A stretch of 64,000 nt of DNA from Agrypnia vestita (Eukaryota; Arthropoda; Insecta; Trichoptera; Phryganeidae), in contig JADDOH010010086.1 in assembly GCA_016648135.1 (NCBI GenBank), positions 1-64,000 of the forward strand. The letters run 5' to 3'. Of this stretch, positions 32,650 to 44,039 are shown piece by piece. Position numbers and translations under genes: made by a program. The notes under the pieces are model-generated. The model made no database searches and was not told where the DNA came from. It worked only from the letters and a program-made list of their open reading frames with translations. Every line of letters starts with the position of its first letter. The stretch's first letter is position 1.

Positions 32650-32900
32650 TCTTTAATAGAATCGCCCAACAGCGAGCAATTTGGATAGGCCGTAATATAA
32701 GGTATCCAGGCCTGCTTTTAACCATCGTCGAGGGGAATGTTGAAGGCAACAATCGTAGAGGCCGCCCGAGATTAAGCTACGTAGACCAGATTATCGGAAA
32801 TGTGCGCTGTAGCACCTACCAAGAGACGAAGAGGCTGGCAGGTGACAGAGAGGAGTGGAGAGGGCGAGTGGAGAGGAGAATTGCAGACCAATCCTAGGAC
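32650..32900 (+). pseudogene. LINE C-terminal fragment
   Basis: The frame reads LTIVEGNVEGNNRRGRPRLS, YVDQIIGNVRC, QETKRLAGDREEWRGRVERR, then stop. This matches the generic LINE C-terminus 'I.EGK.EG.RGRGRPR..W.D.I......A.DR..WR'. Only the last ~75 residues are left. Confidence 0.75.
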
Positions 32901-33099
32901 TGCGACCCAAAAAAAATAATTTGGAAGAGACTTTTCCACACAACTATTTGGAGTTCCGGTAAAAGTACTCCCGAATCCAGACCCCGAACCTCGACCTTAA
33001 AACAAAGTAACACGTTGAGCAACCAGTTTCCCGGACTCGTCACAGCGAATAATATCTAAATTAACGGAAAATTATTAATCACCGCTCGGGAAACGATGA

Positions 33100-33240
33100 A
33101 ACCGCATTTGTAGCGCAGTTTCGCGCCGCGCCACGCCGGATTGCGGTCGGGGTTATTTCGGAGCTCGCGAGTCCAGCGCCGGCTGCGAGAATTCGCGGAA
33201 TCTGATTGGTACATCGGTCACCGAGCTCGTGAGCCGTCAT
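33100..33240. promoter_or_regulatory. CpG-rich patch, function unknown
   Basis: An island of GCGCCGCGCCACGCC-type sequence with CCGGCTGCGAG and two GAGCTCG(C/T)GAG words, in otherwise AT-rich DNA. It could be a regulatory region or GC-rich transposon end. No gene begins here that I can recognise. Confidence 0.3.
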
Positions 33241-33281
33241 AACAATCATTGTCCGTGGTCACTTTCCGTCTTTCAATTCAA

Positions 33282-35580
33282 TTCAATTCAATTTATTTCA
33301 CGATAATATGTACATGACAAACAAAATGTTTAAGGCATACATATTAGGAAGTATATATCAAAAATGAAAATATTTAATAAATTAAAAATAACATAAAATC
33401 TGGTCAAAGGTGTAGGAGAATCCCGCTTCGGAAAACCCCCTCAGACACATGGAATATATCAATACCCAAAGCAATTTTGTTCAGCATAGCTGTGGCTCTT
33501 CCAACAGGCATAACCATCGGCAGGTTGGTCCTGTATATTGGAATGTGAAACAATCTATGCTGACGATGTCTAGTGTAATTATCAGGAACATACAAACCAA
33601 TGCTCTGCATAATTTCAGGATTATCGATCATACCGCGCAACAATCGATAAAAATGTGTAATCAAATACACATCCTTCTAGTCTCTAGACTATTGTAGCCA
33701 AGCATACCCTGGAGAAACTCGGTTGGGTAAAGCCAAGGATAATGCCCGTACTCTCTCATGTAGAGATATCTCAGAAACTTCTTTTGGACTTTCTCCACCA
33801 TAAGAGAGTACTTGCTCTCATGTGGCCCCCAGATCATCGAGCCACTCTCGAGTCTACTCCGCACCAAGGAGTTGTAAAGAGTTCTGAGTACGCGGGTATT
33901 CTCGAAAACCCTGGCAGTACGCAGAACAAATCCTAACATTCTCAAAGCATTACCACTGATCGTCTCTATGTGATCGTGAAATGTTAGGTTGCTTACAAAT
34001 CTAACACCTAGATCTTTAACATTTGATGTTCTTGTCAGATTTTGGTCGTTCATTTTGTAGCGAAAAATAGAGTTTTTTGGGCCCTAGTGAAGGATGTAAC
34101 CGAACACTTGGAAACATTAAACAAAAGTTTATTTCGTCTTCCCCATTCACATATATTTGATATATCTGCTTGGAGAAGACGAAAATCGTCCAAAGTTGAT
34201 ACCTTTAAGAAAAGCTTTAAGTCATCCGCAAATAACAGAAAGCGCGAGTTTAAGATTACATTTTTTATATTATTAATAAAAATCGAAAACAACAATGGAC
34301 CCAGGTTAGATCCTTGTGGGACACCCGAGAAGGTAAAGAAGCACTCTGACGCGAATAGGCCGTAGGAGACGTATTGGTTCCTATTTTGGAGGTAGCTCGA
34401 CATTAATTTTAGCATACCATCCGAGAAACCAATCTCATACAACCTTTTCAATAAGACATCATGGTTGACTGTATCAAAGGCTTTGGCGAAGTCATTATAT
34501 GAACAGTCTACCTGATGTCCCGCGTCCAGAGCTTCCGTGACGTAATTTGTGAAGACCATCAGATTTGTCTCAACCGAGCGGCCTTTCCTAAATCCATGTT
34601 GTTCATCAATTATAAATGGCTCTACTCGGGAAGCGACGGTTCTACTTATTATGATTTCAAATACCTTAGCTGGGGCAGAGAGAACAGCTACAGGTCTATA
34701 ATTTTCTACGGACGACTTAGAGCCACTCTTATGTATGGGAGTAACTTTTGAAGTCTTCCATGTTTCCGGGAAGATCCCTGTATTAATGGAAAGATTATAC
34801 AAAAAACAAAGTGGTTTTTTTATCAGTTCCACACAACCTTTTAAGAGAAATGTTGGAATGAAATCTGGACCAAGAGAATGAGTATTATTTAATTTTTTTA
34901 TAGTGTCGGACACATCCTTCTCACTGATATTTTGAACATCAATAGACTGTGCACCGATCGGAGAACATTGCCTAGCAATGTTAATATCCAGAAGCGGAGG
35001 TTCACTACTATACACTGTTTTAAAATGACCTGCAAACGCCTCAGCAATATCTGCACCCCGTACCATTTTTTCGCCCCATGTCATGGAGTTAACATTCCCG
35101 CCATCCGCCTTTTGTGACTTTATGTAGTCCCAGAAAGTATTAGGATCTTGAATAATGTTATTTTCCATGCTGGAAATGAACTCCCGGTATGCTAATCGAA
35201 TGTTACGTCTTACGATGGATCTGTAACGTCCAAACATCTCATAATCACCGTGACGACCAGAAGCTTTCCATTTTTTATGATAGAAATGCTTAGTCCGTAT
35301 GTCTCCAATAATATCCCTAGAAAACCACCTTGGATATCGCCTTCCACCAGTAGCCTGAGATTTTCTAGGGAAGCAAGTATCAAGTACACCTTCGATAGTA
35401 CAATAAAAATAATGTACCGCCTCATTCACATCAGATATGCTATACATTTCTCCCCAGTCGATACCGTCCATTAGAAAGTACAGTCGGTCGAAGTCACCAT
35501 TATCAAAGTTCCAGCCCCTTCGACGAACCGTACCTTCGCCGGGAACTCTGGCTCTTGTCTCTTGGCTCGGTCAGCGTCCC
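33282..35580 (-). pseudogene. 5'-truncated CR1/Jockey-type LINE with two frameshifts
   Basis: This encodes reverse transcriptase of a non-LTR retrotransposon. On the minus strand the main frame (35471-34050) contains motif A YNDFAKAFDTVNHDVLL, the GVPQGSNLGPLLFS block and the catalytic LFADDLKLF. A one-base loss in a T run near 34060 shifts the frame to VKDLGVRFVSNLTFHDHIET (34053-33661). A second shift near 33665 moves to YLITHFYRLLRGMIDNPEIM and LFHIPIYRTNLPMVMPVGRA (33670-33404). Upstream codons to about 35560 (RRGWNFDNGDFDRLYFL) show the element continues 5' of the first Met but lacks the endonuclease domain. The 3' end has a TTGAA tail (33280-33296). Catalytic residues are intact, but the frameshifts make it inactive. 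Confidence 0.93.
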
Positions 35581-36474
35581 GCGAGCGAACCTCGATGACC
35601 CGTTTAATAGATAATGTATTCTCAGATTGGAGAAATTTGATATTTCAAACAGAGTCACAAGGGGAAGAAGGAAAAATGTCAATTTGACAAAATTTTTCAC
35701 TAGACGAAATACAGGATTACAAGACTGACATTGTTTATTCGCGAGCCATTGTTTAATGGCTCGAATTCATTTAATTATGAAAAGAAAATATTATTTACAC
35801 TATAGGTGAAATGTCAACTAAACGACATCAAAGTTTGCACATTTTTTCAATATTTCTGAGTGCAAAACGGTGCAGTATCACGAAAGAAACTTATATCGGG
35901 GTAGGGCTGCATACTTCAAAGTAATTCGTGAAAAAATTAGAAAAATTAATTAATAGATTAAACGAAAACTGGAACTCTTCTAGGAAAATGAAATTTCGTA
36001 TAGAGCAAGCCAAAGCTGCATTCTTCCGGATGAAAAATGTTTTATGCAGCCGTGAAATAAACGTAAATATGCGATGAGAATGATTTGTTGATATGTGTTC
36101 CCTGTACTTTTATGTAGAATGGAATCATAGACACTCATTGAAAAAATCACGCCTTTTCCACATAAATCGTTGGAGAACAAACTACGGTAAAACTGTATTA
36201 TTAACAGAGTTCTAGATACCTATGACACGGCCTTTGCAGGTTTCGATATTTTATATTTAAGTTTTGAGCAGTTTACAAAATCCCTTATGTATAAACTCGC
36301 GCGATGACATTTTTCTTCCCACACATGTGAACACACACACGAACACATAAAAACGCATACACACACGGACACACAAAAACACAAATACATTTGCATATTG
36401 TTTTTTCTTACTTTTTTCGATACTGGTATAATATTCTTGTACATATGGCTGTAAGAAAACCAATAAATGAAAAA
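35581..36474. other. Intergenic; CA-rich tract
   Basis: ACACACAC-rich sequence at 36325-36395. Otherwise AT-rich with no recognised gene. Confidence 0.35.
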
Positions 36475-36660
36475 TAAAATGCTGAAGCGACTTGAAGCAT
36501 TTGAGATGTGGATCTACAGACGGCTTCTAAATATAAGCTGGGCTGGTAGGGTTACAAATGACAATTTAATGATCCAGATTCGAAAGGAAAGACAAATCCT
36601 GAAAACAATTAAAACCCGAAAATAACAATAATATGTTGGCAACGTCATAGCACATTCAGA
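36475..36660 (+). pseudogene. LINE C-terminal fragment
   Basis: The frame reads KMLKRLEAFEMWIYRRLLNI, SWAGRVTNDNLM, QIRKERQILKTIKTRK, then stop. This is the common 'L..FEMW.YRR.L.I.W..R.TN' LINE motif. The fragment is short and truncated at both ends. Confidence 0.75.
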
Positions 36661-37800
36661 CATGTATCAGACCCTGCATCTCATCTCACGATAGCAAGAT
36701 TATGATCACCAACATGATCGCTATCATCCGATAACCCGACAGGCACGAGAATAAAAACAAGAATTAATAAAATTTATGAAAAATATACGATTATTATTAA
36801 AAAGTCGACTCGCCCCGAAATTGAACGGACAAGAATGGGGAACGTTATGCGACATTTCTACTAATTGCCCTGTGCTTATATCAAAAGTGGTAGTAAAAGT
36901 GGAGATAATTTTTTATAACAAATTCTTTATTCATGTTTGTTAAATTTATTCTGAATTTTGAGAATATTATATTTATCAGATTTTAAGCATAGTTATACCC
37001 ATCAACAGGTTGTAGCACAGTTATACCAACGAAGAACGCTTCGTGGTGTCTCGTTTGTGTTGGTATATTATACAAGACATAATTTGTAGACAATTTGTAT
37101 CCGCAAGAGGATTGCTGGACCCGAGACCCACCGTGTCCGGGTCAAAATGATACCTGGCAACATTATTAGGAAGAGATACAATTTACCTACAATCACGAGA
37201 AACTATTCAAGTTACTAACTGCAAATAATAAAGTTACTACCGAGCAGATCCAACTGGACCGTTGTGGTGAAGAAGACGAAACACAGTTTAAAACCCCTCA
37301 CTTTCCGCAACCCACGCAACACGGAATCTGCACTGCAAATAAATAATTTATTTAAACACGGTATTTTCGCGAAACACGCCGCTGAATAATAAATTTGATA
37401 AAGATTTACGCTTCAGAGTAACAACATATTTTTGTTGAGATGAGTGCCTTGCCTGATATACAAATATTATAATTTGTCGCGGATGGTATATTTCTGTGCT
37501 TTAAATAAGCTGCCAGTGAATTTTATTTTATTATAATTATTGTAGAAAACTAAATTTGAATGGTTGAATGGTGAAACTAAATGCAAATATTTTTAAAAAT
37601 CAGTTGAATTTCGAATTTAGATTGTTCGCAATTTAAAGTTTAGCGAATGCTTGGACAGCAATGCCTACTAATGCTTTAATTTTGCAACAATTAAGGATCC
37701 AAGATAGATTTTCCGAGACGCATCCTCCAATTTTTCGAAAACATGACCCGCGGAGGGGATGCCAATCTGGAGAAGCTAGTGGTGTTTGGAAAATTGGTCT
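36661..37800. other. Intergenic, nothing recognised
   Basis: AT-rich, without repeat partners that I could see. Confidence 0.3.
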
Positions 37801-38243
37801 CCCGAGAACTGCGCACAAGACAACTGCGCGCCGACAACAGCACTCAGGACAACGGCGTGCCGACAATGATTCATGTATTCATTTTATAGGGTTTTACAAA
37901 GCTGAACAGTAAATAATAAAGTGAATATAACGGGCATAAAAAAATAATTTCATCTCTTTAATATGCGAATCGACTATAAAAGGAAACAACGAATCAACTA
38001 GTACGAAAAAAATAAATTCCATTCTCTTGATGAAATTCGACGTTTTTCAACCAAGTTTATTCTTTAATGTGTTCTATTGTTGAAGACAAACCTTTTCATG
38101 GATTGTTTCACACATTTTCCACCATCATAAGTGGACTGTATGTAAGGTTGGGTTAAAAAAGCTTTTTTATCTGCGTACTGCTGTCGGGGTTGTTTTGCGC
38201 GCTTTAGATCTGCGCGCAGTTGTCTGCGCGTGATTGTCAGCGA
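37801..38243. repeat. Pair of inverted arrays of GACAACTGCGCGC units
   Basis: At 37801-37875 units read GACAACTGCGCGCC, GACAACAGCACTCAG, GACAACGGCGTGCC, GACAATG. At 38183-38243 the reverse complement reads GACAATCACGCGCA, GACAACTGCGCGCAGA. The two arrays face each other across about 310 bp, like the termini of a transposon built from ~14-bp repeats. No target duplication identified. Confidence 0.6.
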
Positions 38244-38652
38244 AAATCGTCAAAATGTCCAATCTTCTATCGAAGGTTGGTGACCAAGTTGCAGTATACT
38301 AATCTATCCTAAGTGAAAGATTTCCCAGAGAAATCCCTGGCATTTTGGGTATTGAGCTACTTTCTAAAGTTACATGTGGAAGCGTAGCGTCTTTCTACAT
38401 ATGTATTATATATAATATATTTCTTAGATCTAGTTCTTATTTGTTCGTGCGTCTTACGAAATACAAATTTCCTCGTTTGTAATGTGGTCAACCCTGGAGA
38501 TCTCTGGTATACGTCGGCACAGCCACATCTCAAATGTCTCCAGCCTTTAAATGATGACTTTTTTAAACGTCCAGGCCTGTAGTCCACAGAGCAGCAAGAA
38601 TATGACGTAGCATTGATGATACTGCCCCCCAACGGAGTTCAAATAAAAAAAA

Positions 38653-38896
38653 ATATATTCAAGAACACATTCATATTTGTAAAGTTGTAATTTTTCAGAC
38701 CAAAGTTCTGTGAAATATTTGATAACCAAATTAATTAATCAATTAGAAAGACATACAGAAACCTAATATTTTTTCGTGAATTAGATTTTTCTGTATGTCT
38801 TTCTAATTGATTAATTAATTTGGTTATTAAATATTTCACAGAACTTTGTTCTGAAAAATTACAACTTTACAAATATGAATGTGTTCTTGAATATAT
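38653..38896. repeat. Near-perfect long hairpin (~109-bp arms)
   Basis: The left arm 38653-38761 and right arm 38788-38896 are reverse complements with only two mismatches. The spacer of about 26 nt begins CCTAATATTTTTTCGTGAA. The spacer and first 40 bp of the right arm equal the tail of the family-C SINE at 42391-42452. Confidence 0.93.
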
Positions 38897-39339
38897 AATA
38901 TCTGTTGTATAAATGTATGTCCAAATAAAAATGAATTATTCAATTAATCATGGCGTCCATCTAGCGGTGGCATTGCAAAGTAATTTCAACTACCGTATCA
39001 AAAAAAGTGGATTGCTCTATGGACAAAAAATAAAAATTAATCAATTAATAAAAATAAGAACTACATATAAGGTTGTGATGGTCGACATAGAGATAGATTT
39101 AATAAATTTAGAAAATCTTAAAATAATAATATTCAAAAAAGTCAAGTATGGACATCAAAAATATATTTCTTCTGTTTGGAATCGTTTAAAAGTAAAAGCC
39201 TGATATATTTCTTCTCAAGATTCCATGTATTACAAGAGGCTAACAAAATATTGAATATTCGGCTATACAAGTAATATTTCTTAGGTTTTTTATTATACCA
39301 TAGATATAATTCTGTGTTAAATTAATATTGTTTGCCAAT
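38897..39339. other. Intergenic, nothing recognised
   Basis: A 96-residue plus-strand frame (38913-39203) is AT-driven, rich in K, I and N, and shows no family motif. I treat it as unproven. Confidence 0.3.
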
Positions 39340-39439
39340 CCTAATAGACTCGACCTTGTGAGTAGGTGCGAACGAGCCTTTATTATTTATGAAACGGAAC
39401 AGCAAGTCTCGCGTGTAGCGAGTGCTTTACTCTTATTTT

Positions 39440-39655
39440 AACGAAACGGACCAATCACAGGCACGCGTTACCTTTCGACGGGTTGAGCCGGAGGCGACCG
39501 TCCTGATGGCTGAATCCGGCCAATGGCGAGCGCCGGCGGTGAGGTCATCGCGCATAGGATGAGTCACTGCACTAGCGTGGATTTCAGAGGTATGGTGAAA
39601 TCATTACTATAAAAGGAGCGAACACGATGTACTCAGCCCCTTCAGTTCGAGACCA
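39440..39655 (+). promoter_or_regulatory. Compact promoter-like block (CCAAT, AP-1, TATA, Inr)
   Basis: GC-rich sequence carries CCAAT motifs near 39451 and 39517, an AP-1 site TGAGTCA at 39560-39566, a strong TATAAAAGG at 39608-39616, and initiator-like TCAGC / TCAGT at 39633 and 39642. This spacing fits RNA polymerase II core promoters. No gene downstream was recognised; the frame starting at 39627 is arginine-rich and motif-free. It may be an LTR promoter (bounds roughly 39356-39975) or an orphan host promoter. Confidence 0.5.
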
Positions 39656-40391
39656 GACTTGCGAGCGGGAGCGCTGCCCAACAGACTACCGACGGAGCCC
39701 CGAGTTCCAGATCATCAGTTGCGAGCAAAGGAGCTGCCAGCTTGAGAGAAAGCGGGTCTTGCAGCGGCGAAGTATAGAGATTCCACCATCCCGCAGCACC
39801 AGAAGGAGGATTCCGCCACAAAGAGTAACAGATAAGGATCATATTCATATTATCTATTACGGTTAATTATTTTCACTATCGAAATGTATTTATTTTGGGA
39901 ATATTTGAGTTCGGAATAATTATGTGTAATTAAATATCACGATTGCTTGTGTGATATTGGTTCAAATCGTACAAGAATTCCGTTCCAAACGGGTGTATTT
40001 TTATGCAAAGCGAATTTCATACCGTTTATGCTAAAATTTGAATACACGGATTTCTATATGAATTACTTAGTAGCATTATAATAATTACTGTATTGCATAA
40101 GTATTGCGCAATCCGGTCTTCAGTTAACTCTTTATGATTTGAGTACCTCGGTACATCTAGCTTAACAAGTAGCTTCAGAATGACGAGTAAAGGACAGAAT
40201 GGGGAAGTCTAACTAAAGATTGGGGATATCTGGTTTGTGTTAGCCTAGCTGGCTGAGGGGTGGATGATTGCCGGCACTTGGGCGTGGAACCCGCACAAGC
40301 CCCTGCAGGGCCCCTTAAAGGCGGGGTCCTCCTTGTTGCTCGGGGTCGTCAATAAACCGACCACCTAACCTCATCTGGCGCAAACTACTTA

Positions 40392-40982
40392 AACCAACAA
40401 AAAGGTTCCCTATGTCTTTGGAAGGATTTCCATGCTTGAATGCTGTAAAACCTTGATAGAAAACGTTAACTTCTATTTCGTCCTCTGTAAGAAAGACAGG
40501 GCCAGAATAAATATAAAAATCATTCACTCATATGGAATAGCTGGGATATTATAAATATGTTACTAACACTCTAACATTTGTCCAAAGTAAATGTTGCAAG
40601 ATGCAGAATCGTGGGACGCCGCTCTGAAAAGGCATAATGAGATTGCACAATAATTTGTAACATCGCTGACTATGCCCGCAAAGGAGGCTAATGTCGTCAT
40701 CAATTCGTACCAAAAGAGTACATGATTCTTCAAACACCGGCCTAAAAGAAAGGCGCCTCAAGACAACACACATCATCAGAAACTCGTACCAAAAGAGTAC
40801 GGCCTTCTCAATTATAAGCCTAAAAGAGAGGCGTCACAGGATCACATCTCGTAAAGAAGAGATAGAGTCTCGGGATGCAGTAAGTTCCGGAGGAACAAGG
40901 GGGGCCGTTTAGTCACTTAGGAAGTCGGCCACCGGGTTTAGGCGGGCGCGGAGCCTCAACCCCTCTCAGCAGAGATGCTGAG
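40392..40982 (+). other. Cluster of small hairpins with A/G-rich loops
   Basis: Thirteen short stem-loops occur in about 590 bp. Examples (stem-loop-stem): AACC-aacaaaaa-GGTT (40392), CTGT-aagaaag-ACAG (40485), AACATTT-gtccaaagt-AAATGTT (40573), GTAC-caaaaga-GTAC (40707 and 40786), GCCT-aaaagaa-AGGC (40740), GCCT-aaaagag-AGGC (40818), ATCTC-gtaaagaa-GAGAT (40846), GTTCC-gga-GGAAC (40884), CTCAGC-agagat-GCTGAG (40965). Stems differ but many loops share AAAAGA or AAAGA. 40700-40840 is also an imperfect tandem repeat of about 79 bp. Possibly a structured LINE 3' UTR. Confidence 0.5.
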
Positions 40983-40989
40983 GGTTTAA

Positions 40990-42322
40990 AAAACCAAAAT
41001 TTAGCATTCAAAGAAACTATTATTTCATATAAACTCACGGGCTGTTGTAGAATCCTTTCGAACAAACCATCCCCGAGACCTTATCTACTTATTTATAAAG
41101 AAGTTTCATTTCAAAAATGTCTTATTTCGTAGATAGCAAATATATGTATTATTTTCCCCAGGAATTAATATGAACAGGTTCATACACGTCTAAGACGACA
41201 CCATTCAAGGTAAGAATATGTTAATATAAAGTGTTTAAAATTATTAGTTTCAGTGTTATTTAATATGTGAATTTCTCCTCTTTATGCCGTTCGATTGATT
41301 TTATTGGGTTGTTTCCAAACGGAAATGTTTTATTTCTAATACACGAATTCTTCTGGTGAACGTATTTTATTGTAACATAAATGTATAGATTATTAGGTTC
41401 GTTAGATGATTTTATTACGTAATATTATGCAATTGTTTCCACACTGCTCCTATAAAAGAATTTGAAGTTATTACGATACACAACGGGGTCCTTCATCCAT
41501 TAGACGAATCATGTGCCAATTCAACGACGTATTACGAATAGTATATATTATATTTATCGAGATTTATTCGCATTTATTATTTCTAGTAAAGGTTTTAGTA
41601 TTGGTACCAGGCGCCATTATGAGGCGGAGATAGTTCATATTCATAGCCCGACTGTAATAGGTATTTTTGTCGCGTAAGAGGTAGCAATTTTAGAAATATA
41701 ACTGTGTTTTATGTTTCGTCCCTGACGGACAGGATGGTATAGCTGTGGTTATTTAGGTAATACATTTAGTAAATGCGAAGGGCATTAGGTATTATCAATA
41801 TAGTGTGCGAACCCAAGATGTTAGAAATATTTTAGTTAATATTTTTAGTTAATTTTGCATTCAAAAGCGAAATTTTCACAGAATAATTATTTCCAGTTAA
41901 TAATATATATTTTAGTTAAATGTATAGCTAGCACAGGCAGAGTATTAATATTGTATGGAATACAATATTTATAATATTTCAAGAAGGTATAATATTTTAT
42001 TCCGCGATCATTATATAGTTACAACGCAATTCGCAGTCGTGCCCCTCTTGCGCCATGCAGAGCGTCGCGCGCTCACATATAAGAAAAATGTTTTATTTAA
42101 TATTGAGATTTATATTATATTATTCTTCGCCTTATACGTTTGGACCACCCCCTCATACATCACTCTGGTGCCGGACCAAGAGATAGATTGGATTTCTACA
42201 TTTAACAAAGCCACACCTTTTGACGAGGAGCTATACTAAATTATTATTAAATGTATCAAGGCCCCGAGGGCCCTCTATCTACCTGGGTCATTACAAGGTC
42301 GATATATTCACGGAAACATAGA
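40990..42322. other. Intergenic, nothing recognised
   Basis: AT-rich. A 94-residue plus-strand frame (41955-42239) has a hydrophobic stretch but no family resemblance I can name. Confidence 0.3.
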
Positions 42323-42461
42323 GGGTTGCTATAGCTTAGTGGTCAGAGCACCGGAAAGGAGGTGACCTGGGTTCGAATCCCAGTAGGAACCTAATATTTT
42401 TTCTTGAATTAGATTTTCTGTATGTCTTTCTAATTGATTAATTAATTTGGTTAAAAAAAAA
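42323..42461 (+). mobile_element. tRNA-derived SINE, family C
   Basis: The head GGTTGCTATAGCTTAGTGG has box A and the perfect T arm CTGGG-TTCGAAT-CCCAG gives box B. The acceptor stem has one G-G mismatch and the anticodon arm is irregular, so this is not a functional tRNA. The body CCTAATATTTTTTCTTGAA to AATTAATTTGGTT is followed by A9. The body equals part of the long hairpin at 38653-38896. Confidence 0.8.
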
Positions 42462-43535
42462 TACCTGGAACATAAGAATTAATTTTTTTTATTTAAAAAT
42501 CAAAATTATGTTCTGTGAAAAATGAAATACATAATATGTGTTGCTATGCTGAACGCCTAATCTCGAAGTGTGATATAGAAAGCATTGATCGCAAGCGTGA
42601 AATGTGAGCCATCTAAATTATGCCATTATTTATTAAAAATTATAATATTATATCGAAAAAAAAGCAATCCTAGTCAATGTAGTGTAGGTACTAAAAATTT
42701 CATTCTCATCACATTTTCAATGACAGCACTACAATTTATAAAAAAATAGAGAAGATCCGATTTACTTAAAACGACGCTAATAATTCAACAGAAGTTTTTC
42801 GTTCCGAAGATGACAAGAGACATAGCCGCAACGCTTACTAGCGACGGTATGTATTTGGGATCTCGCTAAATAAAGTGGTGATTAATATTTATTTACTTTA
42901 CAATAAATATCTTACACACGATAATGTGTAAACCTGCTCTCGGAGAAACAGATTTCTAGTTGGAAGTTTTAGATCACTCACCATTCCTGAGAGACGTGTC
43001 AGTATTAACAAATATTTATGTGTCTCGGCGTAAGTTTTCTTAGTGACGCGTGCAAATTTGATACATGTTTTTTTTTTGAGGCGATTATTAACCACTTTTT
43101 CTCAGTTTCTTTTGAATTTTTTATCAAATTTGTGTATTGAAAAGTATCAAATTACAATTTATTTATTGGGTTCCGTATATTAAAAAAAACACGTTTTTCT
43201 AAAACGACACAAACATAATGATTTAATCAATTAATTAATTATCAAACCAACGATGTTTTATAAATGAATAAAATTGCTCCATTAGTGGGCTTTATGCAAA
43301 TGTATGGAGTTGTGACACGTATTTAAGACAGGATACACTGTCCTCAGATTAAATTGCTGAATTCAAGAATATTGACTAAGATTATCAAATATATTTTTCG
43401 CTCGTAATATACATTTGAATTCATCTTACGCTTCATTTACAATAAATTAGTAAACATAAACCATATATTAATATGAGATGATGGAATTACTGGCGATTCA
43501 GAGAAATTTACATAATACACGAGGAAACATCTGTC
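42462..43535. other. Intergenic, nothing recognised
   Basis: AT-rich, with no supported gene or repeat partner. Confidence 0.3.
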
Positions 43536-43960
43536 TATAACTAATTAACTAACTAACTAACTAACCATCACGCCGTTTCCCCGCAGGGGTAAGCAGAGAG
43601 GGTTGAACGCCACACTCTTCTATCCTGGCACACCACTTTTGCTTCGGCCACATTCATACATCTTCTCATACAAGTTCTACGGTTATTGAGGTTATGAACA
43701 GGGCCATCCTCCTATAATTGTAGCATCTGGTCATGCCAGGTCTTTCGCGGATGCCCTCTATTCCTGTTGCCTTCAACACTCGCCTCATATATTTTCTTAA
43801 CCATCCTTTCCTCGTTCATACGTTCCACATGACTAAACCATCTCAGCGCTCCTTACTTTATTCTATCTACCACACTACAGCCAGCATTGCACTCGCGTCT
43901 AATTTGTTCATTCCTTACTCTATCGACCAAAGATTGTCTGTCTATTGTTATCCTTGGTAA
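43536..43960 (-). pseudogene. RTE-like LINE 3' end
   Basis: The minus strand reads RNEQIRRECNAGCSVVDRIK, a stop, LRWFSHVERMNEERMVKKIY, EASVEGNRNRGHPRKTWHDQ and RRTCMRRCMNVAEAKVVCQD. This is the typical 'RWFGHVERM....K.IYE....G.R.RGRPRKTW.D' LINE terminus. It ends with GGGGAAACGGCGTGATGG and GTTAGTTAG repeats. Two sister fragments lie at 4075 and 26189. Confidence 0.82.
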
Positions 43961-44039
43961 TAGAGAATGGCTTTGGATGCCGTTGATCCAAAGCCATTGG
44001 ATAAAATTCTCGGAAATTTTAAGTAACACAAGCCTCATT

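Noticed and set aside
39627..39866. 79-residue arginine-rich frame after the promoter-like block
   Set aside because: Composition follows the local GC-rich sequence and no family motif is present; the initiator would overlap its start.
42323..42393. Apparent tRNA gene on the plus strand
   Set aside because: The acceptor stem has a G-G mismatch, the anticodon arm is irregular, and it is followed by a SINE body and A9 tail.
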